From Dromaius novaehollandiae (lineage: Eukaryota; Chordata; Aves; Casuariiformes; Dromaiidae), in contig NC_088101.1 in NCBI RefSeq assembly GCF_036370855.1, positions 7,866,154 through 7,930,153 on the forward strand: a stretch of 64,000 nucleotides of DNA, written 5' to 3'. Under the pieces are notes generated by a model. That model was not told the DNA's origin. It did no database searches and was given only the letters and a program-made list of their open reading frames with translations. Positions within the stretch are counted from its first letter, which is position 1; the number at the start of each line of letters is the position of its first letter. The translations under genes were made by a program, and so were the position numbers. Positions 13,234-25,652 of the stretch are shown here, in pieces.

Positions 13234-14230
13234 ATCGGGTGTCTCTTGTCCTGTCCTTAAGGAGAAATGGGAGCCTAAAGCCACTGAAGTCATGAGAAAG
13301 CTTTCAGTGGCCTCTGTAGCATGCTGAGAATAAATCTGGCTGCCAGATAAGCCAACACATTTTCCGCTGCTGGGATGCAGACGGCACCTCGTTGCCTTAC
13401 TGAGCCACGTAAAGACTCCTTTTTCTAGGAGAGAGAAGTTTCAGCTAGACATTTCTGCTCATGGTCAGCTCTCTGAGCCACTTATTTTTCTCTCTGCACA
13501 TGCTTCTCCAGTCGCACCTTTTTGTGGGTTCAGTGTACCACAGGCTCCTTTTTCTCTCATAAACATACTGTAAATGCGCAAGTTAGCAAAAGAGGTCGAA
13601 GTGTAACTATTGTCTCTCACAGGTGTTTGGTTGCATCCGCTTTTCTTGAAAATATAACCTATGCTATTCCCATCTCCTTATGATATTTTGAGCACAAGAG
13701 CAGAAAATAACACACAACTGCATTTCCCCTCGTAAGCTTTAAAAGGGTGCTACCAGCTAAATGGAGTTCCAGTGCAGGGTGGCAAGGAGGTTGAATTTTT
13801 TTAATGAAAAGGTGTTAAAAACACAAAATTGATAGATAGGCTTATGAAGCTGTTATCAAAAATGGCCATAATATATAGGTTGGGTTTAACTTCAAATGCG
13901 TCAAAGGTATATTTGCATCTCCAACAGAGAGCATTGTGCAAAGGCTTATATACCAGCAAGTAATACAGACCAAAAAGAAAAATCAGGGAGGCTAAGTTTT
14001 TGTTTACATTGCCCAAGCTCAGCAGAAGAAGTAAGTCGACGCATAAGGTGATAGAGAAAAAAAATCTTAGACCTGTCAATATGAAGTGTTACAGCTTAAA
14101 CATAAAATTTATTCTTTGCCTGGTAGCTTCTTTTTAGAACTTTCTAACAGCTTTGTTTATTTTAATGCTTGTATATGACTTTTATATTTGAATATTTTTA
14201 TTAAAGTAATTTATACCAACTTTTGGTAGT

Positions 14231-16038
14231 TTTCCTTTTCTTTAAGACTCCTCTTTAGCATACCCATACCACGGAACAGATCTTGTAACCTCTGTACAAA
14301 CAAAATGGGAAGAGACTAGGACTTTAAATGATTAATATAAGTATAGAAAGAGAGTTAATATCAACAGTCTATCAATATGTAACTATCAATAGTTCCTGGG
14401 CTAGCACTTCTGTCATGAGACCTACCTGCCACAACACTTCACTGCTGCATAGGCATCTTAACTGAAGGGATTTTTTTTTTTCCTTGTGTTTTCATAAGCC
14501 TTAGGATTCCAATCTTGTATGTAGGGGAACAAAAAAAAGTGTTACCATTAAATATGATTGTATCTTCATCAGCATTTCTGCTTTCTTTAACATTTTTGAC
14601 TCTGGAACCTAGATAACTGGTCTTGGATTTACTGTAAATGAGTTACTGGAAGGTGGAGTAACTTGAGTCATAAAGCTTTTATACAGTGTGTTGTTTTATG
14701 CATGCGAAAATTAGGAAATAGTCTCTTTGGAACCGGTGAGAATTTGACCATCAACTCGCATTTGAGCAGAACAAGACTGTAGGGCCTTAATACCCTTTGG
14801 TGGTTATCGGACTCAATGTCCAATTCCATTCATGCTTTTCAGTGAGGGGCCACGCTGTGCTATAGTGAATATAAATCTATTGATAAAAAGTTTGCTTTTC
14901 TAAATTGCTTTCATGAGCTTCTTAAAGAGAGTCCGGAGATCCGCTGGGGCTTGCTCTCCACATGTTCTCCAGGACACGTCACTAGAAACAGCAGGATTTA
15001 CATGTGCTTTGGCGTGGCGCTTGCCTCTCTGTGAGTGTCAGAGGCGATCTGAGAGGATCTGTACAAGCTCCCTCGCTGGGCCGGTGCCTCCTCTTGTGTT
15101 GCAGCCGCTCGGGGTGTGGGTCACACATCAGCTGAAACTGTAGGAGAAGCCTCGCCAGCTTTATTCGACCATGAGATGACAGCTTCGCTCCTCAAACAAT
15201 TAGACCCTGCTTCGAGCCGTGCAAAGTGGGGAGAAACGCCGTGACTTGCTCACTGCTGGGACTCAGCTGCTGACCTCTGTAACGTACTGTTTAAATACGC
15301 TTCAGGTACTTGTCCATACCTGACTAAATCCCATGCTGCGTAAATCCGCGATTGTGAAAGGGAACGAAAGTCTCCAATAGTTTTGCTTAATCAGAGTTCA
15401 GTAGTTTTCTTTTACTGCCCTTTGTGAATTGCTTACTGCTGTGGCGTACTGCTCGTTTGAACAGTGAATGGAAAAATGTGGAAGACGCCCCTTTATTATA
15501 TTATTTTTCTGCTTCCTCCTGGTAGTTTATATTTGGGGGAATTAACATTTCGAAATGGTTTGGTTTGGTTTTTGTCAATGTGTCAATCCTTAAAGCTGAG
15601 GGGAACTGTGTAATGCGGCTTAGGTTATTTAATTCATGATGTTGCATTACAGGGACATTGTACTTTGTAAGACACTTTCGTGAGTAATTCTAAGAAAATT
15701 TTATCACTCAAACGATGCCGTACAAGCTGAACCACTTATGGTTCTGTCTTAACACCAGATATCCCCCTTGCAAGTCATGAAGTTTGTTCGTTACCTCAGA
15801 TAAGAAGATGTGAGAACTGAGTGAATGAGGGCAGGGATGTGAAGGGCATTTACGAAATCTTAAATGTTTTACTACCTAAAGTCTGGAACACTTTTGTGAG
15901 ATCACACTTATGCTGATGCCATGGGACAATCTATACAAATTTAACAAATAGCATTAAAGGCTCTGAAAAAACACAGTAGTAAACATAATATGAAAACGTT
16001 TAGTGAGATGCTGAAGTACAATGATTAAATATTAAAGC
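14231..16038. other. HPSE-COQ2 spacer, left part
   Basis: Non-coding AT-rich sequence. I see no gene, RNA or recognisable mobile element here. Confidence 0.7.
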
Positions 16039-16252
16039 CATTATTAGCTAAATGCATGCATTCTGTTGTTCTGTTATTAATCTCAGGTGCCTATTTGGTG
16101 TTTATTGCTCAAAGCAAATGCCAGGTAAAGCTTCAGAAAGAATCTCCTGTACATTGGGACATCAAGGTCTGTTGGGTTGCCCTCCTCTGTAAATGTGCCT
16201 GGGATCACTGCATGCGATTTTATGAAGGTAACCAACAAATCTTTTCCTGCTG
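16039..16252 (+). repeat. 214-bp direct repeat, copy 1
   Basis: Begins CATTATTAGCTAAATGC and ends TTTTCCTGCTG. It is about 98% identical to 17,014-17,228, with four differences seen. The two copies flank about 760 bp that includes an LTR-like segment. Short open frames run through both copies, but they have no splice context and no recognised similarity. Confidence 0.95.
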
Positions 16253-17013
16253 GTATGGTTACAAGACAACCCTGGGAAGCTCAGAAAGAATGTTTGAACT
16301 AGGTAGATTAGGATAACTTCTATCTCTCTTTTCTAAAAAGAAGCACTCTTTAATCGAGGGCATCCTAGAACTGCTAAAGCCCTAAAAGAAACATTAAGTC
16401 CGAAGCTGTCTAGAGGTAGCCACTTAGTGCTTAGCATGAGTAGCTAAATTTGCTGAAGCCTTAGGCCGCGCTCCTAGTTCAGTAAGAAAGGGCCCCAGAG
16501 CTGGTGCAGGCTGGAAAGATGAGGGAGTTACAAGCAGTCTGCATTCCTGTGCCCCACTCTCCAAAAGGGAGGATGTCAAGGCTTTGAAATAAGGCCTGCT
16601 TGGGCGCCAGGACCTTGGGAAGCAAAACCTCCTCTCACTGCTGAAACAAAGTTAATTAAGGGATCTGGACTATCTCCCCCTCCTCAGGACCTTGGGAGAT
16701 AACACCTACTGTCCCTGCTGGGGCAGTGTTAATTGCTGGAATTACTATCTCCCCTCGTCAGGACCTTGAGAAGCAGGGGTGGGACCCGGGGAATGAAGAA
16801 ATCACTAACCAATCAGTGTAAAAGGGAAAGTTGCAAATCTGGCAATTTGTTTGTATAAATGCTACTTGAAAAATTGGAGGGGTGTGCTTGATTTCTGGGA
16901 AACCACCGAGCACCCAGGCTTGTGCAACTCTGAAATAAATAAGCAAATGTCTCTCCTGAGTATGTAATTTTTGGCTTATTGCACACCGGGCAATGAATCT
17001 GCTTTTCGGACAA
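16253..17013 (+). mobile_element. Putative solo LTR region (avian ERV fossil)
   Basis: Segment between the two direct repeats. Its right part, roughly 16,560-17,013, has the layout of an LTR. Three copies of an AGGACCTTGRGAAG-type block near 16,609, 16,685 and 16,757, about 72-76 bp apart, look like U3 repeats. A CCAAT box (ACCAATCAGTG, near 16,809), a TATAAAT-like box near 16,855 and an AATAAATAA poly(A) signal near 16,933 follow, and the segment ends in CA at 17,012-17,013 or just beyond. No internal gag, pol or env sequence is attached. The left boundary and family are uncertain; ERVL-like is a guess. The near-identity of the flanking repeats suggests a recent event at this site. Confidence 0.45.
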
Positions 17014-17228
17014 CATTATTAGCTAAATGCATGCATTCTATTGTTCTGTTATTAATCTCAGGTGCCTATTTGGTGTTTATTGCTCAAAGCAAATGCCAGG
17101 TAAAGCTTCAGAAAGAATCTCCTGTACATTGGAACATCAAGGTCTTTTGGGTTGCCCTCCTCTGTAAATGTGCCTGGGATCACTGCATGCGATTTTATGA
17201 AGGTAACCCAACAAATCTTTTCCTGCTG
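17014..17228 (+). repeat. 215-bp direct repeat, copy 2
   Basis: Second copy of 16,039-16,252, starting directly after the LTR-like segment. It is far longer than an ordinary target-site duplication, so it needs another explanation (see findings). Confidence 0.95.
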
Positions 17229-17783
17229 ATAACTGCTGTTCTCCTCTTAGCCTGAAGTAGAAATGAATTAAAATTCCCACGTCTACCCCACACAGCCCCT
17301 TCGACCTACAAAACTGCTTGATGTGAATGGTACGGGGTGTCTCTCCCCTGCAGTGATTTTGATGCCTTGCGGTTGGAACAAGCTGTCAGGCAGGCCACCG
17401 TTGGACAGGCGTGCCTAAACCCAGTATTTGCTTTGGTTTCGATTACTTGCTGTAGGAAGGAGAGCGATGAGTAACGGAATTAATGTACATCATCTGGGCA
17501 AAGTACAGTGTGGGGGAGGGCGGGGGGGGGTACAAAACAGAACTGGCACCAGGAGCCCTCGCCTGAGCGCCAGGGCTGAGGCCTCGGGGGGCTGCCAGAG
17601 CCCCTGAAGTGCTGAAGGGAAACCAAAGAGCCCCTGGGTGGGTTGGGGGTGGGGAACCCCCCAGAGCCCCTGCGCGGTTCAGGGGTGCCACGGAGCGCCC
17701 CAAAGTCGGGGCTCTCCCTAGGCCTCAGCTGCGCAGCCGTTACGCCGCCCCCTACGGCGGGCGGGTGGGCGGGCAGGCAGTCT

Positions 17784-17793
17784 GCGCATGCGC
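17784..17793 (+). promoter_or_regulatory. NRF1 binding site
   Basis: Perfect palindrome GCGCATGCGC, the consensus of nuclear respiratory factor 1, 57 bp upstream of the COQ2 start codon. NRF1 controls many nuclear genes of mitochondrial function, which fits ubiquinone synthesis. The motif is seen; its use is inferred. Confidence 0.75.
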
Positions 17794-17846
17794 GGCGCGT
17801 GTTGTCAGCACGCCGGAAGCCCCCCGCCGCCGCCGGCGGGGAAGGG

Positions 17847-17857
17847 AAGATGGCGGC
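17847..17857 (+). promoter_or_regulatory. YY1 motif over the COQ2 start codon
   Basis: AAGATGGCGGC, the YY1 consensus, contains the COQ2 ATG at 17,850. A YY1 site at or just downstream of the transcription start is common in CpG-island promoters and suggests a short 5' UTR. Confidence 0.65.
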
Positions 17858-20800
17858 GCTCTTGGCGCGGCTGTGCCGCAGCGCCCGCGTCCTCCGCGCC
17901 GTCCGCCTGACCCTCGCCGCCGCCCCGCCGCCCCGCCGCCTAGCGCCGACGGGCCCCCCGCGGCCGCTCAGCTTTTCGGCGGCGGAGCTGGTGCGCTCCG
18001 CGCCGGGCCGCGTGCAGCCTTACCTGCGCCTCATGCGGCTGCACCAGCCCGCCGGTAAGTCGGGCGGGGCGGCTGCAGCGTCGGCAGCCGAGGCCGCCGT
18101 GGTGACGCGGTCTCCATGGCGACCGGGTCGCCGCGGCGACGCTGCCGCGCGCCCTTGGGGGCTGCCCCGACCGTTGCGGCCCGGGAAGCGCCGTGGGGGC
18201 CGTCGCAAACCGGCCGAGGGGGCGGCGGGCAGCGCCCCGCACGTTGGGACCGGGGGCAGGAAAGCCGGCGCGGGAAGCACCGGTGATTTCTTCCGGCATT
18301 TCCTCCTTCCGTGCTGAGCAGCTGTTGGTTCTGGTCTTGTTCTGACGTGCTGTGCAAGGCGTTTCTGCCCTAATCCCTTTCAGTGTTTGTTGTTCTCTTT
18401 CTTCCCAGGGACCTGGCTGTTGTACTTGCCGTGCACCTGGAGCATAGGCCTGGCGGCAGAGCCGGGCTGTCTCCCGGACTGGTATACGCTGTCCTTGTTT
18501 GGGGCTGGAGCCGTTCTGATGCGTGGAGCAGGCTGCACGATTAATGACATGTGGGATCAGGACTATGACAAAAAGGTAGAGAAGTCCCTTGACTTCCCAA
18601 GACTTGAAAAGACCGGGCAGGCTCATAATGTTTGATAAAGAAGTGAATTGCTGGTTATTTAACCAAATAAATCTTTTATCCAGAACATGATAAGTGATTT
18701 CATGCCTAAAGCACACATAGTGCTCCAGGCAAATCCATTTTTCCCCCACTTTGGAAATCCTTCCATGTTTCTGTTTCAGATGCAATGAGTTTGTCTGCAT
18801 TTTCTGCTAGAATGGTAAAATTGTTTTATTTTTGTATTACTCTATGTTGGACTGTAGTAAGTCTTCTAGAGTACTTACCTCTGTGTAAGCTAATCATATG
18901 TTGTCAGCTGTATGTAGTTAGTACTTGAACAGAATAAATTTTTCAACTCCTTTCTGCACATCAGAGCAAAATAAATAACCTCTCTGCTACATTTTACAGC
19001 TAGACAAGCTGTCAGTGAGGCAGACTGGGAACTGGCTGAAAGGCAGAGCTCGGAGGGTTGTGCTCAGTGATGCAAAGTCTAGTTGGAGGCCTGTAGCTAG
19101 CGGCATCCCCCAGGGGTCAATACTGGGTCCAATATTGTTCAGCTAACTCATCAGTGACCTGGATGAAGGAACAGAGTGCACCCTCAGCAAGTTTGCTGAC
19201 GATACAAAACTGGGAGGAGTGGCTGAGACACCAGAGGGCTGTGCTGGCCAGGCTGGAGAGTTGGGTGGAGAGGAACCTCATGAAGTTCAACAAAGGAAGC
19301 TAGGGAGGAATAACCCCAGGCACCAGCACAGGCTGGGGGCTGACCTGCTGGAGAGCAGCTCTGCTGAGAAGGACCTGGGTGTCCTGGTGGACAAGTTAAC
19401 CATGAGCCAGCACTGTGCCCTTGTGGCCAAGAAGGCCAATGGCACCCAGGGGTGCATGAGGAAGAGGGTTGCCAGCAGGTCAAGGGAGGTGATCCTCCCC
19501 CTCTACTCAGCCCTGGTGAGGCCACATCTGGACTGCTGTGTCCAGTTCTGGGCTGCCCATGGAGCTACTGGAGTGAGTCCACCGTTGAGCTACTGAGATG
19601 ATCAGGGGCCTGGAGCATCTCTCCTGTGAGGAAAGGCTGAGAGAGCTGGGCCTGTCCAGCCTGGAGAAGAGAAGACTGAGAGGGGATCTTGTCCATGTGT
19701 ACAAGTATGTGAAGGGAGGGTGTCAAGAGGATGGGGCCAGACTCTTCTCAGTGGCACCCAGGGACAGGACGAGAGGCAACAGGCACCAGCTGAAACCCAG
19801 GAAGTTCCATCTGAAGATGAGGAAAAGCTGCTTTCCTGTGAGGGTGACAGAGCACTGGAACAGGTTGCCCAGAGAGGTGGTGGAGTCTCCTTCTCTGGAG
19901 ATGTTTAAAACCCACCTGAACACTATCCTGTGCAACATGCTGTAGGTGACCCTGCTTGAGCAGGGGGATTGGATTAGATGATCTCCCAAGGTCCCTTCCA
20001 ACCTCAACCATTCTGTGATTTTGTGATTTACTAGTTATAGTCTACTCAAGAACTATTTGTGTGGTTTTTCTAAATTTTCAGGAACAGGTTTTCCTTGAGT
20101 ATTCTTAATTTCTTCATGATAATGACTGCTAAGAATATCATGCTCAAAGAAGAACATATCTTCTCTTTTATTTATTGTGGTTTTCTCCTCTATTTTATTC
20201 ACAAGAGGGAAGACAAACAAAATTGTCTGAACCAAAGGCAGTGCCTAATGTCAGATTTTGAAATGTACACAAGTGTAGGCTTGGAAAGTATCCTGGTGAA
20301 GGGTGATAATTTGCTTGTCTATTTTCCTGTTCTTATATTTTTCCACACGTTTTGGGTATTGGCTGCTATCAAAGGACAGGATAATGAGCCTGACTGATGT
20401 GTGCAGTTGTTCTTAACAGCAGTGTTGTATTAATGCTGTGGGAAATGAACGATTCAGTACAGTTTTGCGGTGTCTTTGGATGGTTTAGGGCTGCACATCT
20501 ATAAACAACTCCATGTGTTGAAATGATATCACAGAGTGGGAAGTGTGATTAGCAAGATGGAATTTACATTATTATGACTTCATTTATGGATAAATGTAAA
20601 GGTTTTAAACAAATTTCCACAGCAGCTCTTTCTTCGCAAACCTCAAGCAGATATCTGTAACTAGTGTGCTTGAGGCTAGGTTGGTAGCAGGATGTTGGGT
20701 TGTGGTGTTGGTGATGTCTTTATTTTTTGTTTTTTACATTCCTGATCATTTGGTAAGTGTTACTTTTTTTTTTTAAACATCCCATGTTTGGTCATAATGT

Positions 20801-23800
20801 GCAGCGGAATTGGTGACAAATTTGTTAAGACGTGCATGTTTAAGTAACAACTTTTTACATTGTTTAAACTGCCAAAACAGTATTTGAAGTTTGGTATAAC
20901 TGAATAATGAGACGGGGAAAAACAAACTGAGCGAGCTTACACTTTCTTCTGATGTTTCTTTCTTCCTGTGTTTGCCTTGATTTCTCTGCTCCTGAGGGAG
21001 ATTCAAAACTCAAAAGAGTTTCAAAATGTCCGGATTAGGGTTAAATTAATTTCTTGTTACTATTATTAGCAATGGCTATGTGTGGCATTTTTAATATTTC
21101 ACTGATAGAGGAGCACTGAATCTTTAGGATCTAAAATCATCACCATAATCACCTTGATCACAGAAATGTTGCTCTTCTAATATTGGGATAGTTAGCTCAT
21201 GGCATTTAGCCTTGTAAGTTTTACAAGATTTTTGTTCAGTTAATAAAATTCACATGCAAGATTTCTATATACATGCAGTATATCTAATCAGCCTCACTGC
21301 ACCTGAGTGGCATTTTATTTCTGCTTTAATTTTTGAAGGCAGCATCCTCCTATTGTAAGTATTACTGCTTAGAAATACTTATCATGTATGTGATGATATA
21401 CTGAGTTAATATTCTTGGAGGAACCCTGTCTCATTCATTTTGTGACCTGACACTTACTTTTGTACAAGTTCGAATTTATTATATTGGATTTAATGTTAAC
21501 ATTATTTCTTCTTGTTTTAGGTTGCAAGGACAGCAAGTAGACCCCTAGCAGCTGGAGATATCTCCACTTTTCAGTCCTTTGTTTTTCTTGGGGGACAACT
21601 CAGCTTGGCTCTTTGTGTGCTTCTGTGTCTGAATTACTACAGGTGATTTCTAAGTGATTTTTTATTCTTCAAAATTTCATTTCTGGACTCTGTGTTAAGC
21701 ACAGAGGTTTCCAACAGGATAGGTTGGGGCGGGACAGAGAGAAGAGGTTTTTAGCCATTGTATTGTAGCTGAAAGTAAAACAATTACTTCAGTACTATGA
21801 ACAACACTTGTAATGCTGCACAATGTCTTGTGATTGTTAGACCAGCAAATAACAAACCTCTTAATGCTTCTTACAGTATTGTTCTGGGAGCAGCCTCCTT
21901 GTCTCTTGTGGTCACCTATCCTCTGATGAAGAGAATAACATATTGGCCACAGTTAGTTCTGGGTGAGTTTAAAATGTTTTTACAGTTTTCAGGTATAGTT
22001 TTGGGGTTGTTTTAGAAATTGGAAATTGAACTTAAGCCATCTGATTTTATATAAATTAAAATAAAAATACCTTACAGATGAAGTTGTGTTGTGCCAGAAG
22101 CTTCTTAAACAATTTATAAGATATCTAAGAATTAGGGTTTGTTTCGTTTTTCTGTTAATAAGCAGTTTCTTTTCTCGTAGTGTTGAGAGAGAGAAGTATT
22201 CATCACATGAGAATCAGCTGTAGTTTTGAGGTTATCTTGAAACCTTTCTTAAGTGTGAATTTGCCATGCATTTTAGTCTTCAATCTCTAATATAACTACC
22301 GTAGAGAAACTGATTGCACTTGTATTTCCTCTGGAGCCATAAGACATCTCTAAGTATCCTGCCTTTACATTTCAGCTACTTTCAGCTTTTCAATCAAAAT
22401 TATGATTTTCAGCCTTCGATTACCGTAGTTGTCTGCCGTATACTCTTTTGCAGCATTTTAACTTTAGATGCATTTTTTGAGTACACTCAAAAGCAATTTT
22501 TTCGCTATGCTAATGAAATCAAATTTAAATTGGGGAAAAATGTGTAGCTATATGTACTTCTCCATGTATGTCCAGTGTATTTAATGTCAAGTTACTTGTA
22601 TTTATTACCTGACTGGAAAAAATGTGATCGAAAATAAAGATACTAGTGTGTGTAGAAAAACCTGCTGACCCGATACACAGTCAAGCAAATAATATTTAAT
22701 TTTACAAATGTAATTTAGATTTCTCCTGGCACCCTTTTAGCTCTTTTTTTTTAAACTCTCCTTCTGCTTTTAGGACTTGCATTTAATTGGGGAGCCCTTC
22801 TTGGGTGGTCGGCCATCAAAGGGTCGTGTGAGTGGTCTGTGTGTTTGCCTTTGTACTTAGCTGGAGTTATGTGGACGCTGGTGTATGATACCATTTACGC
22901 ACATCAGGTAGAGTAACAGTAGGAACTTTTAGATATTTGTGTATGTTTGCATGTTTAATTTACTACTTTGGATTCAAATAGTACTAACCTGTTGCAATGC
23001 TTCACCCTCGAATGCGCTAAAATAGGAGAAAATAAAAAGTCTCTGGGGCTCTCTCTCCCGTTTAAACATTCAACCTACTAAGCAAAGCATATGGAATGGA
23101 GTGGGTTTTGTGTACCTACACATGTATGCACTGTGTAAATAACTTTGATGATGCTATTAGCTATTGGGTGCCAAAGTAGCTCTGAGGATCGATCTTTTAA
23201 TTTAGGGATGTACAGAGAGGCTTAAATTGGGTTCCTAAATAAGAAGCATTTGTAGTTTTAGTGAGGCTCGTTTTTTTTCCCTTAGGACATAACACTTGGA
23301 TTCTGGGTTTTTTTGCTAATTCCTTCTTTCATTTTAGGATAAGAGGGATGACGTCCTTATTGGTGTGAAGTCAACAGCATTACAGTTCAATGAAGATACA
23401 AAGCAGTGGCTCAGTGGTTTCAGTGTTGCAATGCTCTTGGGCTTGTGCATGGCGGGAATGAATTGTAACCAGACTTTCCCGTATTACTCAGCTGTGGCTG
23501 CCGTAGGTGCTCACTTAGCACACCAGGTTTGATTGATTTATTTATACTTTTTCTATGCAGAAGTTCTTGATAAGAAATTGGAGTGCTTTTCAACCCCTAT
23601 CAATTTGCAAACTACCTGAAAATTTTCCTGTAAGTTCCTGTAAAGAGAATTTAAGTCTTCTAACTATAAGCTTACTTCTCTTTAGTGCCTTTTGCAGAGC
23701 TTACTATTGAAGAAACTCCAGTGGTCCACAGGTTGTAGAGAACTGTTCTTCAGTCTGTTCCTATTCCAGAGAACTCAGGCTGTCATCTCAAGGGAACAGT

Positions 23801-25354
23801 TCTCTTCTCACTTCCAGTAACAGCTGTAGCTAGATCCCCCTCAATATGAAATAAGATTTTGCAATTTTTACTCTTCCGATATAGTTCTCAATGTGTCTTA
23901 GCTATATGATTTAAGGCTGCAATTGCAATCTATTATGATTTTTCACATAATTTAAAAGGCTAAGTGGTCTGCTGTATCGAGGACACGTGCAGATTTTTTC
24001 TACGTGTTGTACCGTAGCTGTATAAAAATGAGTATTGTATGTTGTGTTCCAGAGATGGTTAATTGTACATCTAAATAATTTTTCTCTACTGTGCCCCAGC
24101 ACATCAGTCTGGGATTTGACAGTATAACAAAATTTCCCATGGCTTTTTCTCTACTACCCGAAGCAGATGTTAATGTTACAATTTTACAGTAATTGATAGT
24201 TCCAGTTCACAGTTCTTTTTGTACCTGAGAACAATCCAATTCAGTCTTGTATTTATATTAGTTTAGAAATTCTAATGAATAACAGTAAAACTGAAAATTA
24301 GCTTTGTCCAAAAAGGAAGTGGATAGGATCTTTTTACTCTGTTCTTTCTGAATCCTAATGACTTTTCAAATTATTACTGACTGTTTGGTCACTAGTTTTG
24401 AAGTGACAAGCTAGTCTATAGAAAATTAATTGTTGGTCCTAATAGGTGAGTGATAATCAAGGGGTCTGTGCATTGCAAATAGTAAAACTATCAGCAGTCT
24501 GAGAAGCTAAGTGTATGATGAACATGCCACTTGGCATGAAAGGGGCAGCTAATCCATATGTTAAAGCACATTAGACTTAAGTAGCACTTTAATGGGGAAG
24601 CTCATGTGGCTTGTAGATATTATACATACCTGTGGGAAGACAACTCTTGTGATAATGCAGTTTGGTTTTGTTTTGGTGTTAAAAGGCTTTTGCACTACAT
24701 TTCATTTTCGGTAATATTTTTCAGTAACTTTGCTCTTGCCGTGCTGTATTTTTTTCATCTATTGTGATTCACAGCAGACATCTGCTGAGCTGGGTAAGCC
24801 TTGTTTCTAGCTGTTGCTGCAGGTGTCCTGGTTCCTCTTTGCAAGAGAGTTGTATAGATGCACTTGAGCAACTGGATTAAACCAGCCCTGTGTGACGGGC
24901 AGCTTCCTGTGCATTACAGTTAACTGGGTTCAGTGCATTTTCTCCATTGCCTTGTTTCTGCTGAAATTTAGGCCAAAATTTTGTAGTAAAATTCCAAAAG
25001 GTACAGGGAGGTACCATTTCTTTTAAGTTCCAACTGAAGAATTAGGTGCGTATCTGTTGAGGAAAAATCTCGGAAAAACTTGTTTGCATGCCTAGATATT
25101 TTTGCGTTTTTAAAAAAACAGGCCAGACATTTAAATATTTAGGCTGTTTATAATGTGCTTCACTGAGAAGGTCCAGGAATTATGTCTCTATGCGATACTT
25201 GACTTTTCTGTTGCATGCTCTAATTGAATAGATCTGTCAAGTAAATGTAGATACCATTTGTGCAACAAAAACCTGTGTAAGCACAGAGTGTTTCTGTTTA
25301 TTTTGGAGCTTCAGGTAGACTTTAGAATTTGAGATTTGTTTTTTCAAGGTGCAG

Positions 25355-25388
<34 letters not shown>

Positions 25389-25607
25389 GAAGTGTCTAGT
25401 ATTTATGATTGCACAATAATAATGATGGAACGTTATACTGTACTTTCACAGATTTACACTTTGGATATAGACAGACCTGAAGACTGTTGGAAGAAGTTTA
25501 CTTCGAATCGTACAGTAGGAGTTCTGCTCTTCGTAGGGATTATGCTTGGAAATCTTTGGAAAGGACAAGACTCAAAAAAGGAAGAAGAGCCTTTAGAAAA
25601 CAGGTAG
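17850..25607 (+). CDS. COQ2: 4-hydroxybenzoate polyprenyltransferase, mitochondrial
   Basis: UbiA-family membrane enzyme of the inner mitochondrial membrane that attaches the polyprenyl tail to 4-hydroxybenzoate in coenzyme Q synthesis. Seven exons with canonical junctions and matching phases: 17850-18054, 18409-18575, 21521-21642, 21877-21962, 22774-22907, 23338-23526, 25452-25607 (TAG). They give 352 residues. The N-terminus [19 protein letters not shown] is rich in Arg, Ala and Leu, as expected of a mitochondrial targeting peptide. The first prenyl-diphosphate/Mg2+ motif, NDMWDQDYD, is at 18,543-18,569. The second, DTIYAHQDKRDD, spans the exon 5/6 junction. Several hydrophobic membrane segments lie between and after them. 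The start is supported by the CpG promoter and the targeting peptide. No lesion was seen. It lies downstream of HPSE on the same strand, as in mammals. Confidence 0.97.
18576..21520 (+). other. COQ2 intron 2
   Basis: Largest COQ2 intron but one. It contains the CR1 copy at 19,003-20,029; the rest is AT-rich with nothing else recognised. Confidence 0.88.
19003..20029 (+). mobile_element. CR1 LINE, 5'-truncated, 3' end
   Basis: About 1 kb in COQ2 intron 2, same strand as the gene. The left part reads as the end of the CR1 reverse transcriptase ([10 protein letters not shown], then FADDTKLGG), followed by the usual C-terminal region and 3' UTR. It ends in an ATTCTGTGATTTTGTGATTT tail and not in poly(A), which is diagnostic of CR1. 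The frame is broken by a stop soon after GSILGP and by later changes, and part of the consensus is missing near 19,560, so this is a dead copy. No target-site duplication was recognised, as expected for CR1. Confidence 0.9.
23527..25451 (+). other. COQ2 intron 6
   Basis: Intron before the final exon. A run of 29 T at 25,358-25,386 lies about 65 bp upstream of the acceptor. Nothing else was recognised. Confidence 0.88.
25358..25386. repeat. Poly(T) run
   Basis: Twenty-nine T residues upstream of the COQ2 exon 7 acceptor. It may extend the polypyrimidine tract of that splice site. Confidence 0.95.
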
Positions 25608-25646
25608 CTGAAACTACTATAAATACTGATATATTAGTCTGGTTAA

Positions 25647-25652
25647 AATAAA
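25647..25652 (+). terminator. COQ2 poly(A) signal
   Basis: AATAAA 40 bp after the COQ2 stop codon, followed by a GT-rich stretch near 25,681-25,690. It implies a very short 3' UTR. Confidence 0.75.

Larger units (their letters stand above)
12137..14230 (+). other. HPSE 3' UTR and downstream flank
   Basis: Non-coding sequence after the HPSE stop. Possible poly(A) signals are AATAAA at 12,930 and 13,329 and ATTAAA at 14,200. Which one is used cannot be decided by eye. It holds the (AC)n and T30 tracts and no other coding signal. Confidence 0.55.
17600..18280 (+). promoter_or_regulatory. CpG-island promoter of COQ2
   Basis: CpG-dense sequence spanning COQ2 exon 1. It has no TATA box, and GC-rich stretches, an NRF1 palindrome and a YY1 motif are visible. 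This is typical of a housekeeping gene for a mitochondrial protein. Confidence 0.8.

Noticed and set aside
16056-17255. Similar 80-90 aa frames in the two 214-bp repeats
   Set aside because: Both frames follow from DNA identity. They are short, not flanked by splice sites and resemble no known protein.
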